A stretch of 39,818 bases of DNA from Peptococcaceae bacterium (GTDB lineage: Bacteria; Bacillota; Peptococcia; Peptococcales; Peptococcaceae): positions 1 through 39,818 of the forward strand of contig CAAETY010000117.1 of NCBI GenBank assembly GCA_900759105.1, written 5' to 3'. Shown here piece after piece: positions 7,624 through 16,113 of the stretch. The notes under the pieces were generated by a model that had not been told where the DNA came from, did no database searches, and worked only from the letters and a program-made list of their open reading frames with translations. The translations under genes were made by a program, and so were the position numbers. The first letter of the stretch is position 1, and the number at the start of each line of letters is the position of its first letter.

Positions 7624-8816
7624 GCCTACGCAATATCATAAAGGCCGCTCTCGTTTTTACTCTCTCGGTAGTGCTTATTGTAGTGATTGGTCTTGTGGGG
7701 ATGCTGAGCTTTACCGCTGTAACCTTTTTTCAGGACCGCGAGGATACTGCCTCAATGGTGGATATTGACGCCGCCCTCGTGGAGCGGGATAGCGCCTACA
7801 CCTTTGAGACGCCTGCCCTGTTGAAAGACAACCACCGTTGGGCCATGCTCATCAGCGCGGACGGCAACATCCTTTGGAGCCAGGATTTGCCCAAGGATGT
7901 GCCACTCCATTACGAACTTGCAGATGTGGCAAGCTTCACCCGTTGGTATTTAGAAGATTATCCGGTAACCACACGCATTCGCGACGACGGCATTCTTGTG
8001 GTTGGCGCCCCCAAGGGTAGTCAATGGAAGCAGCTCTTAGTCTTCTCGATGCAAAACCTCTCTGTCATGCCTTATTGGTTTGTGGGCTGCGTGTGCTTTA
8101 TGCTGATTGCCGTCTTAGGCACCTCAGCGCTTCTTTTGCGCCACTGGTTCCGCAAGGACCAAGAGAGGCGCGACGCTGCACGAGCCAATTGGATTCATGG
8201 CATCAGCCACGATATTCGCACACCCCTCACCCTCGTAATGGGCAAGGCAAGCCGACTCGAAAATGACCCGCGCCTGCCTGTCGATGCACGTAAGGACGCC
8301 ACCATCATCTGCAACCAAAGCCAGACCATTCGCAATTTGGTGGGCGACCTCAACCTCACTATGCGTCTCGATTGTGCCATGCAGCCCTTGCGCCTTGAGC
8401 TGCTCCAGCCGGAAGCCGTCGTGCGCCAAGCAGCGGCAGATTTTCTTAATAGTGGCCTGGCAGAGGGCTATCCTTTTGAAATCGATCTTCCCGACACGCC
8501 AATGGCCACCATGAACGCTGACGCCGTGCTTCTGCGTCGCGCCCTCACCAATCTGCTCAATAACTGTGTGCGCCACAATCCAGTGGGTGCGGCGATTCAT
8601 ATAGCCTCCCGCGAGCGCGGCAAAGACTGCGTGTTCATCGTCGAAAGCGAAGCTCCGGCAAGCGCTGCCACCGCCACCGGCGGCATCACCCCAGACGGCA
8701 ACGCCGCCCACGGCACCGGACTCAAGCTCGTCGCACAAATCGCCCAAGCCCACGGCGGCTATGCCCGCTTTACCGCAGGCGATAGCTTCCGCTGCGAAAT
8801 TGTGCTTCCAAAATAA
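7620..8816 (+). CDS. Sensor histidine kinase of the lantibiotic-response (CprK-like) group
   Basis: 398 residues. An N-terminal membrane helix (about 8-35) is followed by a short extracytoplasmic sensor of about 100 residues containing ASFTRWYLEDYPVTT and DDGILVVGAPKG. A second helix lies near 145-172, then the H-box ISHDIRTPL with the phospho-acceptor H197 and the ATPase domain with N-box NLLNNCVRHNP and a GTGLKL motif. The sensor segment resembles what I recall of CprK-type kinases that respond to antimicrobial peptides. Odd: the region where DxGxG (G1 box) is expected reads VESEAPASAATATGG, with no clear Asp-x-Gly-x-Gly, so ATP binding may be altered. The 3' end is very G+C-rich (42 of 60 bases in 8701-8760). 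The start overlaps the regulator stop. Confidence 0.88.
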   Translation: MSLRNIIKAALVFTLSVVLIVVIGLVGMLSFTAVTFFQDREDTASMVDIDAALVERDSAYTFETPALLKDNHRWAMLISADGNILWSQDLPKDVPLHYELADVASFTRWYLEDYPVTTRIRDDGILVVGAPKGSQWKQLLVFSMQNLSVMPYWFVGCVCFMLIAVLGTSALLLRHWFRKDQERRDAARANWIHGISHDIRTPLTLVMGKASRLENDPRLPVDARKDATIICNQSQTIRNLVGDLNLTMRLDCAMQPLRLELLQPEAVVRQAAADFLNSGLAEGYPFEIDLPDTPMATMNADAVLLRRALTNLLNNCVRHNPVGAAIHIASRERGKDCVFIVESEAPASAATATGGITPDGNAAHGTGLKLVAQIAQAHGGYARFTAGDSFRCEIVLPK

Positions 8817-8898
8817 AAAAATGCCTTTGCTTGAACTGCCCCAATTGTTAGGCCTAAAAATCTAACAATTGGGGCAGTTCAAACGTTTGGCATTTTTT
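8815..8898. terminator. Long bidirectional terminator between the kinase gene and recQ
   Basis: A perfect 21-bp stem (8831-8851 with 8862-8882) around a 10-nt loop is flanked by AAAAAATGCC and GGCATTTTTT, which can close an outer stem. It has U-tracts in both directions and serves the convergent genes ending at 8816 and 8899. The inner stem is longer and more perfect than a typical terminator. Confidence 0.9.
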
Positions 8899-11064
8899 CT
8901 ATCGTTGAACATGTCTTTTTGAAAGAGCAAGCGCAAGCTTAATTTGAAAGAAGCTGATTTCTTCCGGAAGGGCATCCTTTATAGGCGTAAGTTTATCACT
9001 ATGCGATAGAGCTGCCGTGCGTTGAATCATCTCACATTCTTCTTGTGTGATCCATTTTTCTATCGGCAAGTTTTCACCGTTTTCTACAAGCTGCACCACA
9101 TGTCCTTGGATGGTTTGCAAAGACAATTTTCGTTCACGGGCAATGCTATCAATGCTCATGCCTTGCTTAATAAGCTCTAAGGTACGACTTTGGGTGGTAC
9201 GTTTAACGCCTTTATTGCCGGAACCAACCGAACGCGGTTTAACAGCTTCGAAATTTTCCGCCCGCGCTTTTTCCACATCCACATGATTTTGCTCCACATA
9301 GGTGCGCACGGTCATGATAAATGGCGTGCCGTATCGTTCAAGCTTCTTTTCACCAACGCCACTTACATCGCGCATTTCATCGTCATTAAGCGGTAATTTG
9401 GCAGCCATATCAATCAAGGACCGATCCGAGAAAATAACAAACGGTGGCACGCCCATCGTATCTGCAATTCCAGCTCGAGTTGAACGCAATTGCTGAAACA
9501 GTGCTTTATCATAGGCGCGAATATTTTCCACACTTTGGGACATTCTGTGGCGTTCCGGTTCCTTCAGTGGCTTATTGATAGCGATGGTTTCTTCGCCCCG
9601 CAAGATACGCTTGCTATGTTCCGTAAGCTTCAATATTGCATAACCGTCCCCTTCTACTCTTAGGTAGCCTTCCGCAACCAAAAGCGAAATGATGTCGCGA
9701 ATATCTTTATCCGTATAGTCACGCATTACGCCATAAGTAGACAGTCTGTCAAAATGATTTTCCCGGATAAAGGACGTATCATGGCCAAGAAGGACATCGG
9801 CGACTTTACCGCTGCCATACCGTTGATGCATCCGCACAATACAGGAAAGAATTTTTTGCGCTTCAACGGTACAATCTGTAACCGCCATTGTGCCATCACA
9901 GATGGAGCAGTGCCCACAGGTTTTCCACTGTGGTTCTTCGCCGAAATAATGCAAAATAAAACGGCGCAGGCAGTTGCCTGTATTGCAATAGCTCACCATG
10001 GTTTGCAAATTGCTTTGCGCATTCGGCGCCGTACTATCCTTGATATGCAAAGCATTAATCATAATATCCTGTGGCGAAAACAGTAGCACCGCATTTGCCG
10101 GAGCCCCATCTCGCCCGGCACGCCCCGCTTCTTGGTAATAGCTTTCAAGGTCCTTCGGCATATTATAATGAATAACGCTTCTAACATCCGGCTTATCAAT
10201 CCCCATACCAAATGCATTGGTGGCCACCATAATCGGTGCGCGATCGTAAATAAAGTCATCCTGGTGTTTTGCACGAACATCCTGCGACAGCCCGGCATGA
10301 TAGTACGTCACCGGATAACGACGGTCCTTTAAGAAATGGTAGACAGATTCCACATTTTTACGCGTACTGCAATAAATAATACTTGAGGCATCCTCATCTA
10401 AAAGCTGCAAAAGCGCGTGCCTTTTGTCCGCCGGCTTTTGCACGGAAAAATATAAATTACCTCGATCAAAGCTGGATACATAGCAAAACGGCTGCTGCAA
10501 ATGCAGTTGGTTAATGATATCTACGCGTACCTCCTCAGTAGCCGTTGCTGTGAAGGCGGCAAAAATCGGGCGGCGCGAGAATTGATTAAGTATTTCTGCT
10601 ATGCGCATATAGCTAGGCCGGAAGTCATGCCCCCATTGACTCACACAATGGGCTTCGTCGACAGCTACCATCGCTACATCCAATGACAGCAACAGCTGAC
10701 AAAAAGCCTCATTGTCGAGACGTTCAGGTGCAACATAAAGCAAATCCAGCGCACCACGACGTGCCATGCGTACGGTTTCGTTAAAATGCTCCGCATCGCT
10801 TGCACTATTTATAAAACGTGCTGCGACCCCCATTTCAACCAAACTGTCCACCTGGTCTTTCATAAGCGATATAAGCGGTGATACGACCACTGTCATACCC
10901 GACATGCAAATGGCCGGTATTTGATAACACAGTGATTTTCCTCCGCCGGTCGGTAAAATCGCCAACACGTCACGACCATCAAGCAAGGCCTGAATAATTT
11001 CTGCTTGACCGGGTCTAAAAGAATCATAACCATAGTATTTTTTCAATGCGTCTTGCGGTTTCAT
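8899..11064 (-). CDS. recQ: RecQ ATP-dependent DNA helicase
   Basis: 721 residues from the ATG at 11064, which follows AAAAGGAGA. A frame extension to 11109 is rejected because the likely promoter lies inside it. Superfamily 2 helicase motifs: Walker A TGGGKS at 39-44, DEAH at 136-139, TATATE near 185 and the arginine-rich motif QEAGRAGRDG. These are followed by the RecQ zinc-binding cysteines (CLRRF...CGHCSIC), a winged-helix region and an HRDC domain (about 525-605). The last ~100 residues carry a helix-turn-helix-like segment (SIDSIARERKLSLQTIQGHV) of the type often fused to bacillar and clostridial RecQ. It unwinds DNA 3'-5' in recombination repair. It is a single-gene unit sharing a terminator with the upstream kinase gene. 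Confidence 0.95.
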   Translation of the reverse strand: MKPQDALKKYYGYDSFRPGQAEIIQALLDGRDVLAILPTGGGKSLCYQIPAICMSGMTVVVSPLISLMKDQVDSLVEMGVAARFINSASDAEHFNETVRMARRGALDLLYVAPERLDNEAFCQLLLSLDVAMVAVDEAHCVSQWGHDFRPSYMRIAEILNQFSRRPIFAAFTATATEEVRVDIINQLHLQQPFCYVSSFDRGNLYFSVQKPADKRHALLQLLDEDASSIIYCSTRKNVESVYHFLKDRRYPVTYYHAGLSQDVRAKHQDDFIYDRAPIMVATNAFGMGIDKPDVRSVIHYNMPKDLESYYQEAGRAGRDGAPANAVLLFSPQDIMINALHIKDSTAPNAQSNLQTMVSYCNTGNCLRRFILHYFGEEPQWKTCGHCSICDGTMAVTDCTVEAQKILSCIVRMHQRYGSGKVADVLLGHDTSFIRENHFDRLSTYGVMRDYTDKDIRDIISLLVAEGYLRVEGDGYAILKLTEHSKRILRGEETIAINKPLKEPERHRMSQSVENIRAYDKALFQQLRSTRAGIADTMGVPPFVIFSDRSLIDMAAKLPLNDDEMRDVSGVGEKKLERYGTPFIMTVRTYVEQNHVDVEKARAENFEAVKPRSVGSGNKGVKRTTQSRTLELIKQGMSIDSIARERKLSLQTIQGHVVQLVENGENLPIEKWITQEECEMIQRTAALSHSDKLTPIKDALPEEISFFQIKLALALSKRHVQR

Positions 11065-11091
11065 AGCGCTTCTCCTTTTTTCAATACGTCT

Positions 11092-11100
11092 ATTATACCA
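11092..11100 (-). promoter_or_regulatory. Extended -10 promoter of recQ
   Basis: The minus strand reads TGGTATAAT (11100-11092), a perfect -10 with the TGn extension. The -35 region is poor (GATTTT at 17 bp). The start point would fall near 11085, downstream of the longest frame's first codon, which supports the ATG at 11064. Confidence 0.65.
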
Positions 11101-11140
11101 CGAACTCAAAAAGAAAATCGAGCCTACTCAAAAATACCCC

Positions 11141-11169
11141 TTGACATTACACAATCAAAACCCTAGTAT
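11141..11169 (+). promoter_or_regulatory. Promoter of the lysine-riboswitch/dapA transcript
   Basis: A perfect -35 TTGACA at 11141-11146, with TAGTAT (11164-11169) at 17 bp as the likely -10. TATACT at 11167-11172 is a better hexamer but would need a 20-bp spacer. Transcription would begin just upstream of the aptamer. Confidence 0.7.
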
Positions 11170-11190
11170 ACTAAATATACAGTTAATTTA

Positions 11191-11353
11191 GATAGAGGTC
11201 GCGAAACAAAAGAGTACCCACTCAGAGCAAGCAGTATGCGATGAAGGGTGGTAAAAGGGTGTTTCGCCGAAGTGTTGTTGCAGGCTGCAGGCAAAAATAC
11301 TGGGCATATACTTAAAAAGTGTATGACTGTCATCTTATTGATGGGGAGCTATC
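11191..11353 (+). promoter_or_regulatory. Lysine riboswitch (L box)
   Basis: The stretch has the recognisable L-box core: GATAGAGGTCGCGAA at the 5' side, GATGAAGGGTGG, then TTTCGCCGAAGTG, then TGGGCATATACTTAAAAAGT followed by GTATGACTGTCAT, and GGGGAGCTATCGG at the 3' side. GATAG (11191) and CTATC (11349-11353) form the closing P1 stem. In the family, lysine binding stabilises P1 and lets the downstream terminator form. The next gene is dapA, the first committed step of lysine synthesis, so the logic is feedback repression by lysine. Confidence 0.95.
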
Positions 11354-11372
11354 GGAATGAATCGTGTTTATT

Positions 11373-11406
11373 AACGACGAATCCCCACATGGATTCGTCG
11401 TTTTTT
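11373..11406 (+). terminator. Expression-platform terminator of the lysine riboswitch
   Basis: AACGACGAATCC (11373-11384) pairs perfectly with GGATTCGTCGTT (11391-11402) around CCACAT, followed by a T run. It sits between the aptamer and the dapA ribosome binding site and is the switchable terminator. Confidence 0.93.
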
Positions 11407-11452
11407 GTTATCACCAATTCGACCCCCAACGCATGTACAAGGAGGAAAAAAC

Positions 11453-12340
11453 ATGTCTATTTTTACCGGCGCAGGTTGCGCAATCATCACCCCATTTACT
11501 GCTGAAGGTGCTGTCGATTATCCGGCTTTGGATCGTCTTTTGGATTTCCAAATTGACAACGGCACCGATGCCATCATCATTTGCGGTACAACCGGCGAAT
11601 CTTCCACACTTTCTGAAGCAGAACATTCCGACGTTATCGCACACACTGTAAAGTACGTTAACCATCGTGTTCCTGTCATTGCCGGTACCGGTTCTAACGA
11701 TACCCAAACTGCGATTATGCTTTCCAAGCAAGCCGAAGATGACGGCGCTGATGCTGTCCTCGTCGTAACCCCTTATTACAACAAGGCAACCCAAAACGGC
11801 TTAAAGATGCACTTCAAGCTGATTGCAGAAGCAATTCACGTGCCTGTTATTCTCTACAACGTACCAAGCCGTACCGGTTGCAACATTCAACCTGAAACCG
11901 CTGTATGGCTCGCACGTAACGTTGAAAACATCGTTGCAATTAAAGAAGCTAGTGGCAATATTAGTCAAATTGGCCATCTCTTTGCCATTGCAAATGGCGA
12001 CATCGATGTTTACTCCGGCAATGATGACCAAATTGTGCCATTACTTTCTCTCGGTGGCAAGGGCGTTATCTCTGTACTCTCCAACATTGCCCCTCGTCAA
12101 ACACACGAAATCGTACAAAAATATCACGACGGTGATGTTGCCGGTTCCGCAAAAATGCAGCTTGAAGCAATGAACCTTATCAATGCACTCTTCTGCGAAG
12201 TAAACCCAATCCCTGTAAAGAAGGCATCCGAATTGATGAATCTCTGCGGTGGTGGTGTGCGTTTGCCACTCACCGAAATCGAAGCTGCTAATGCTGAACG
12301 TCTTGCTAATGCAATGCGTGATTACGGTCTTTTAGACTAA
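11453..12340 (+). CDS. dapA: 4-Hydroxy-tetrahydrodipicolinate synthase
   Basis: 295 residues from the ATG at 11453, which has AAGGAGG 6 bp upstream. The longer frame from 11405 would overlap the riboswitch terminator T run and is rejected. It condenses pyruvate with aspartate semialdehyde in the lysine/diaminopimelate pathway. Visible family features: GTTGESSTL around residues 42-50, catalytic Tyr135 in ILYNVPSRTG, and Schiff-base Lys164 in VAIKEASGN. Length is normal for DapA. The gene stands alone behind its own promoter, lysine riboswitch and attenuator, so supply for peptidoglycan and protein synthesis is tuned by lysine. It ends at its own terminator. Confidence 0.97.
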   Translation: MSIFTGAGCAIITPFTAEGAVDYPALDRLLDFQIDNGTDAIIICGTTGESSTLSEAEHSDVIAHTVKYVNHRVPVIAGTGSNDTQTAIMLSKQAEDDGADAVLVVTPYYNKATQNGLKMHFKLIAEAIHVPVILYNVPSRTGCNIQPETAVWLARNVENIVAIKEASGNISQIGHLFAIANGDIDVYSGNDDQIVPLLSLGGKGVISVLSNIAPRQTHEIVQKYHDGDVAGSAKMQLEAMNLINALFCEVNPIPVKKASELMNLCGGGVRLPLTEIEAANAERLANAMRDYGLLD

Positions 12341-12408
12341 CGCCTGCAATTAATCGTTCATTCAATCATTTTTTCTCTAATAAACCCAAATTAAAAAACC
12401 AAAAGAAC

Positions 12409-12453
12409 AAACCGCTCGGTATAAGCCAATAAAACTTACATCGAGCGGTTTTT
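12409..12453. terminator. Bidirectional terminator between dapA and the thioredoxin-like gene
   Basis: AAACCGCTCG (12409-12418) pairs with CGAGCGGTTT (12442-12451), with inner TAAG/CTTA pairing, and T-rich sequence follows on the plus strand. An A-rich stretch on the other side supports use by the convergent minus-strand gene ending at 12459. Confidence 0.8.
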
Positions 12454-12458
12454 GTTTT

Positions 12459-12794
12459 CTATTCTCCCAGCATTTTCAAATAACGATTGATGCGAGAAAA
12501 GATATCTTCCAAACTAAAATAGCCTGCTTCCTTTATCGTGAGCTGCCCTTCTACATACACCAGCACTGCCGGTGCACTAAAAATTTGCAATTCTGCTGCC
12601 AATGCAGGCTCTGCATTTAATGAAATATAATATAAGCCTATGCGTTCATCACTTTCCAGCTGAGTCGCCAATTTGTAATTTATCGCCGGACAAGCATTAC
12701 AAAAATCGTTGCCCACTTCTAAAACCACTACCGGTTTCTTACGTACAATATCGCATAACCTTGCTCCATGAGGATACAATGGCATCATTATCAT
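12459..12794 (-). CDS. Thioredoxin-fold protein with a CNAC motif
   Basis: A 111-residue cytoplasmic protein of thioredoxin size. The pattern VVVLEVGNDFCNACPAI (residues 22-38) gives a CxxC redox site (C32, C35), and SAPAVLVY supplies the cis-proline (P75) expected of the fold. There is no signal peptide or membrane segment. The active-site dipeptide Asn-Ala differs from the Gly-Pro of classical thioredoxin, so the redox potential and partner are uncertain. Start choice is uncertain. GAAGGGA lies only ~5 bp before the first ATG (12794), and the ATG pair at 12788 and 12785 would be better spaced. It is a single gene between terminators, next to the iron transporter gene. A link to that transporter is not shown. 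Confidence 0.75.
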   Translation of the reverse strand: MIMMPLYPHGARLCDIVRKKPVVVLEVGNDFCNACPAINYKLATQLESDERIGLYYISLNAEPALAAELQIFSAPAVLVYVEGQLTIKEAGYFSLEDIFSRINRYLKMLGE

Positions 12795-12827
12795 CCAGTC
12801 CCTTCATAATACTAACTAATATCTACT

Positions 12828-12863
12828 AAAAAAGGAATCTGACATCGAAGCAGATTCCTTTTT
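12828..12863. terminator. feoAB terminator
   Basis: AGGAATCTG and CAGATTCCT flank a 9-nt loop with A and T runs on both sides. On the minus strand it follows the feoAB stop immediately and is read as its terminator. Confidence 0.85.
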
Positions 12864-12866
12864 ATT

Positions 12867-15233
12867 TTATAAAAACATTTGCAACCCCAATTTCACAATA
12901 AAGGCTACAATCCACGCAATCACACATTGAAATACAATCACATAAATCATCCATTTGTTACCGAGTTCTCGGCGCACTGCACTGACAGCAGCTGCACACG
13001 GTGTATACAGCAGACAAAACGCCAACAACGCAGCCACAGCCACCGGCGCCAATGTTGCAACAACTGCTTGAGAAGAGCCATAAAGCACCAAGAGCGTCGC
13101 CACAACGGTTTCCTTTGCCAAGAAGCCGGTAATAAGCGCTGCGCAAATTCGCCAATCGCCAAATCCCAGCGGTGCAAAAAGCGGTGCAAGCAAACCTGCT
13201 ATAGCAGCGAGCATACTATCTTGCGGATTGGTTGCCACATTCATGGTAATGGTAAATTGGTTGAGGAACCAGATTACCAAAGAGGCCACAAAAATAACGG
13301 TAAATGCGCGTTCAATAAAGTCACGGGATTTTTCCCATAAGAGCATCCCTACATTTCTTGCCGATGGCATTCGATAGTTTGGCAATTCCATAACAAACGG
13401 TACCGCATCACCGGCAAACAAAGTTTTACTAAAGACCAGTGCTACCCCGATTCCCACAATAATCCCAAGGAAATACAAAGCAGTCATCACAAGCCCCCCG
13501 TGTTGTGGAAAGAAAGCTGCTGTAAAGAACGCATAAACCGGCACCTTAGCACTGCAACTCATAAACGGTGTCAACAAAATGGTCATCTTGCGATCTCGTT
13601 CGGATGACAACGTACGACTTGCCATAATCGCCGGTACAGAGCAACCAAAACCAATCAATAGTGGCACAATACTGCGCCCGGAAAGGCCAATTTTACGTAG
13701 AAGCTTGTCCATCACAAAGGCTACACGCGCCATATATCCACTGTCTTCCAATAACGACAAGAAAAAGAACAAGGTAATGATAATTGGCAAGAAGCTCAAA
13801 ACCGTTCCAACGCCACCAAAAATACCATCACGCATCAGAGAAATCAAAATATCATTCACCTGAGCGCGTTCCATCAAGCCAACTACTACATCCGAAAGGT
13901 TCGTAATAACCGCTTCCAGAAGTCCTTGCAAGTAGGCGCCAATCACATTAAAGGTCAGATAAAAAATTGCGCCCATAATGGCGATAAAAATCGGTATCCC
14001 GGTCCATCGCCCCGTTAGCCATTCGTCTACCTTTCGACTTCGCGCATGTTCTTTGCTTTCATGTGGCTTAACAACCGTTTCTTCACAAACGTCAAGAATG
14101 AAATTAAACCGCATATCAGCAATCGCTGCCGCACGATCTAACCCACATTCCTCTTCCATTTGGGTAATGATATGCTCCAGCATATGCTGCTCATTTTCTG
14201 TTAGCTGCAGCACACTCGCTAGCCGTTCGTCACCTTCAATAAGCTTTGTCGCAACAAAGCGAACCGGAAAATCAACTTTATTAGCACGGTCTTCAATCAA
14301 GTGCATAATCGCATGTACACACCGATGTACCGCCCCACCTTTTTTGTCATCCTTACAAAAATCCAAATGTCGAGGACGTTCTTGATATTTTGCAACATGC
14401 AATGCGTGGTCTATTAATTCATCAATCCCTTGATTCTTCGCCGCTGAAATCGGTACCACCGGCACGCCCAAAAGCTCTTCCAACGCATTGACGTGAATAG
14501 TTCCGCCATTGGCGTAAACTTCGTCCATCATATTCAATGCGACAACCATCGGAATATTGAGTTCCAATAATTGCATGGTTAAATATAAATTACGCTCAAT
14601 GTTGGTCGCATCCAATATATTTATAATGCCACATGGTCGTTCTTTAAGCAGGAATTGTCTGGTAACAAGCTCCTCGCTACTATAAGGAGACATTGAATAA
14701 ATCCCGGGAAGGTCTGTTACCAATGTATTTTTATGCCCACGAATGACCCCATCCTTGCGATCAACCGTTACCCCCGGAAAATTCCCAACATGTTGATTAG
14801 AGCCTGTCAATTGATTAAACAAGGTGGTTTTACCGCAGTTTTGATTACCGGCCAAAGCAAAGGTTAACGTTTCATTGTCATCCAGCGGATTTTCTCCGTT
14901 TTTTTCATGAAACTTTCCCATTTCCCCCAAGCCTGGATGTTCAATCAATTTTAAGCGTGGACGCGCTTCATGGGTGTGCAATAATTTTTCATCAATATCT
15001 TCTACTTGAATCTTTGCTGCATCGGCCTTGCGCAAAGTCAGTTCATACCCATGCACGGTAAGTTGCATAGGGTCACCCAATGGAGCAAACTTCACAAGCT
15101 TCACATAGGTGCCGGGAATCAAGCCCATGTCGAGCAAATGCTTACGTAGTGATTCTTCGCCACCAACTTCAAGCACCGACACAGATTCACCAATTTCAAG
15201 TTCACTTAATAGCTTTTTGTGTTCTTGTGCCAT
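12867..15233 (-). CDS. feoB: FeoA-FeoB fusion, ferrous iron transporter
   Basis: 788 residues from the ATG at 15233 (GAGAGGAG upstream). The longer frame to 15272 lacks a ribosome site. Residues ~7-78 are a FeoA-type SH3-like domain. Residues ~122-290 are the FeoB GTPase: G1 GNQNCGKT at 129-136, G3 DLPG at 174-177, G4 NMMD, and SAA as G5. A helical spacer follows, then from ~385 the polytopic membrane domain with paired gate regions such as GFGCSVPAIMASRTL. It imports Fe2+ under anoxic conditions, which fits an anaerobe. FeoA is usually a separate small protein. The fusion is known in some Bacillota. No feoC gene is adjacent. I see no convincing Fur or DtxR operator at the promoter. Confidence 0.96.
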   Translation of the reverse strand: MAQEHKKLLSELEIGESVSVLEVGGEESLRKHLLDMGLIPGTYVKLVKFAPLGDPMQLTVHGYELTLRKADAAKIQVEDIDEKLLHTHEARPRLKLIEHPGLGEMGKFHEKNGENPLDDNETLTFALAGNQNCGKTTLFNQLTGSNQHVGNFPGVTVDRKDGVIRGHKNTLVTDLPGIYSMSPYSSEELVTRQFLLKERPCGIINILDATNIERNLYLTMQLLELNIPMVVALNMMDEVYANGGTIHVNALEELLGVPVVPISAAKNQGIDELIDHALHVAKYQERPRHLDFCKDDKKGGAVHRCVHAIMHLIEDRANKVDFPVRFVATKLIEGDERLASVLQLTENEQHMLEHIITQMEEECGLDRAAAIADMRFNFILDVCEETVVKPHESKEHARSRKVDEWLTGRWTGIPIFIAIMGAIFYLTFNVIGAYLQGLLEAVITNLSDVVVGLMERAQVNDILISLMRDGIFGGVGTVLSFLPIIITLFFFLSLLEDSGYMARVAFVMDKLLRKIGLSGRSIVPLLIGFGCSVPAIMASRTLSSERDRKMTILLTPFMSCSAKVPVYAFFTAAFFPQHGGLVMTALYFLGIIVGIGVALVFSKTLFAGDAVPFVMELPNYRMPSARNVGMLLWEKSRDFIERAFTVIFVASLVIWFLNQFTITMNVATNPQDSMLAAIAGLLAPLFAPLGFGDWRICAALITGFLAKETVVATLLVLYGSSQAVVATLAPVAVAALLAFCLLYTPCAAAVSAVRRELGNKWMIYVIVFQCVIAWIVAFIVKLGLQMFL

Positions 15234-15294
15234 TGCTGCACTCCTCTCTTTATATTCAATATGATTAACCATGGTATTTTATCAACATCATCGT

Positions 15295-15322
15295 ATTATA
15301 TCATTTTTTGCCCCACTGTCCT
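15295..15322 (-). promoter_or_regulatory. Promoter of feoAB
   Basis: On the minus strand, TATAAT (15295-15300) is preceded by AGGACA (15317-15322) at 16 bp. The -10 is perfect and the -35 partial. The start point lies about 55 nt before the ATG. Confidence 0.55.
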
Positions 15323-15345
15323 ACTATTCTTTCTACAATTCTAAA

Positions 15346-15378
15346 CAAAAAGTCGCATCCGTCATTGCGAATGCGACT
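15346..15378 (-). terminator. Terminator of the DUF1700-like gene
   Basis: Minus-strand AGTCGCAT pairs with ATGCGACT around an ~11-nt loop and is followed by TTTTTG. It lies 10 bp past the stop of the gene ending at 15388. Confidence 0.85.
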
Positions 15379-15387
15379 AAATCCTTC

Positions 15388-16113
15388 TTATATTGTAAAA
15401 TTAACCCCTAAAATCATCATTCCCGCAGTTACCAACGCAACCACCATAGAAATTGGAAGCAATACGTATACACTAATACGCCAGCTTTTGGAATATACAT
15501 CATCCAAAGATACCGGTAAGCGGAAACAACCACTGAGTTTTTTTAAAGTCCATGTATGATATTTCTTTTTTAAGCGACGAAGTGCTTTTAATGCCGTATC
15601 GGAAATAAGAATCAAGAAAATCCCACTGGCCACCAAAAATATAATTGCAACCGGATTTCCTTCAAAAAGATGAACCGGACCATATTCAAAGACTGCCACT
15701 ACTTGCCCAGGCAACATTTCTAAAAGATTGAATTGAAAAATGATCGCTGAAGCAATCAGCCCCACGCCACCCAAAAGCATTGCCAAAAAAGCTATACTCG
15801 TGGCAAAGCCTAAAATCACCATAAAGCACGTTAACAAAAAGATTCCTAAACGCTTAAAAAATTTAGCAGAACCCTTCTTCTTCAAGACACGTGTATTGGT
15901 GTATTCTTTGCCTTCATATTGCTTTGCCAATACTTCCGGTGCCGGCAAAGTTTGAATGACCTCAGTATCACCAATTGATTGATGGTTACATTTAAAGAAA
16001 TAATTCCTTATGTCTGTCACCATTTTATCGGCGTCGGGAATATTCTTGCCTTCCAGCGCTGCCTCTAAAGCGTTGATATATTCCCCACGTGTTTTATATT
16101 CCATGTCCCACAT
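15388..16113 (-). CDS. DUF1700/HAAS-like membrane protein
   Basis: 241 residues from the ATG at 16113, chosen because AGGAGG lies 10 bp upstream. The frame runs on to 16146 but that start lacks a binding site. Residues ~5-45 (TRGEYINALEAALEGKNIPDADKMVTDIRNYF) resemble the helical HAAS/DUF1700 domain often found in proteins co-encoded with PadR regulators. Hydrophobic helices follow around 80-115 and 145-170, and one near 210-240. No padR gene is adjacent, and the protein stands alone. Function unknown. A membrane signalling or envelope role is only suggested by the family. A C-terminal SxxxxDVY segment precedes the last helix. Confidence 0.65.
   Translation of the reverse strand: MWDMEYKTRGEYINALEAALEGKNIPDADKMVTDIRNYFFKCNHQSIGDTEVIQTLPAPEVLAKQYEGKEYTNTRVLKKKGSAKFFKRLGIFLLTCFMVILGFATSIAFLAMLLGGVGLIASAIIFQFNLLEMLPGQVVAVFEYGPVHLFEGNPVAIIFLVASGIFLILISDTALKALRRLKKKYHTWTLKKLSGCFRLPVSLDDVYSKSWRISVYVLLPISMVVALVTAGMMILGVNFTI

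Noticed and set aside
8124..8753. A 209-codon open frame on the minus strand
   Set aside because: Antisense to the kinase gene in G+C-rich DNA, where long shadow frames are expected. No family resemblance.
15273..15340. Possible Fur box at the feoAB promoter
   Set aside because: Only short GATAA-like pieces are present. No 19-bp palindrome could be aligned.
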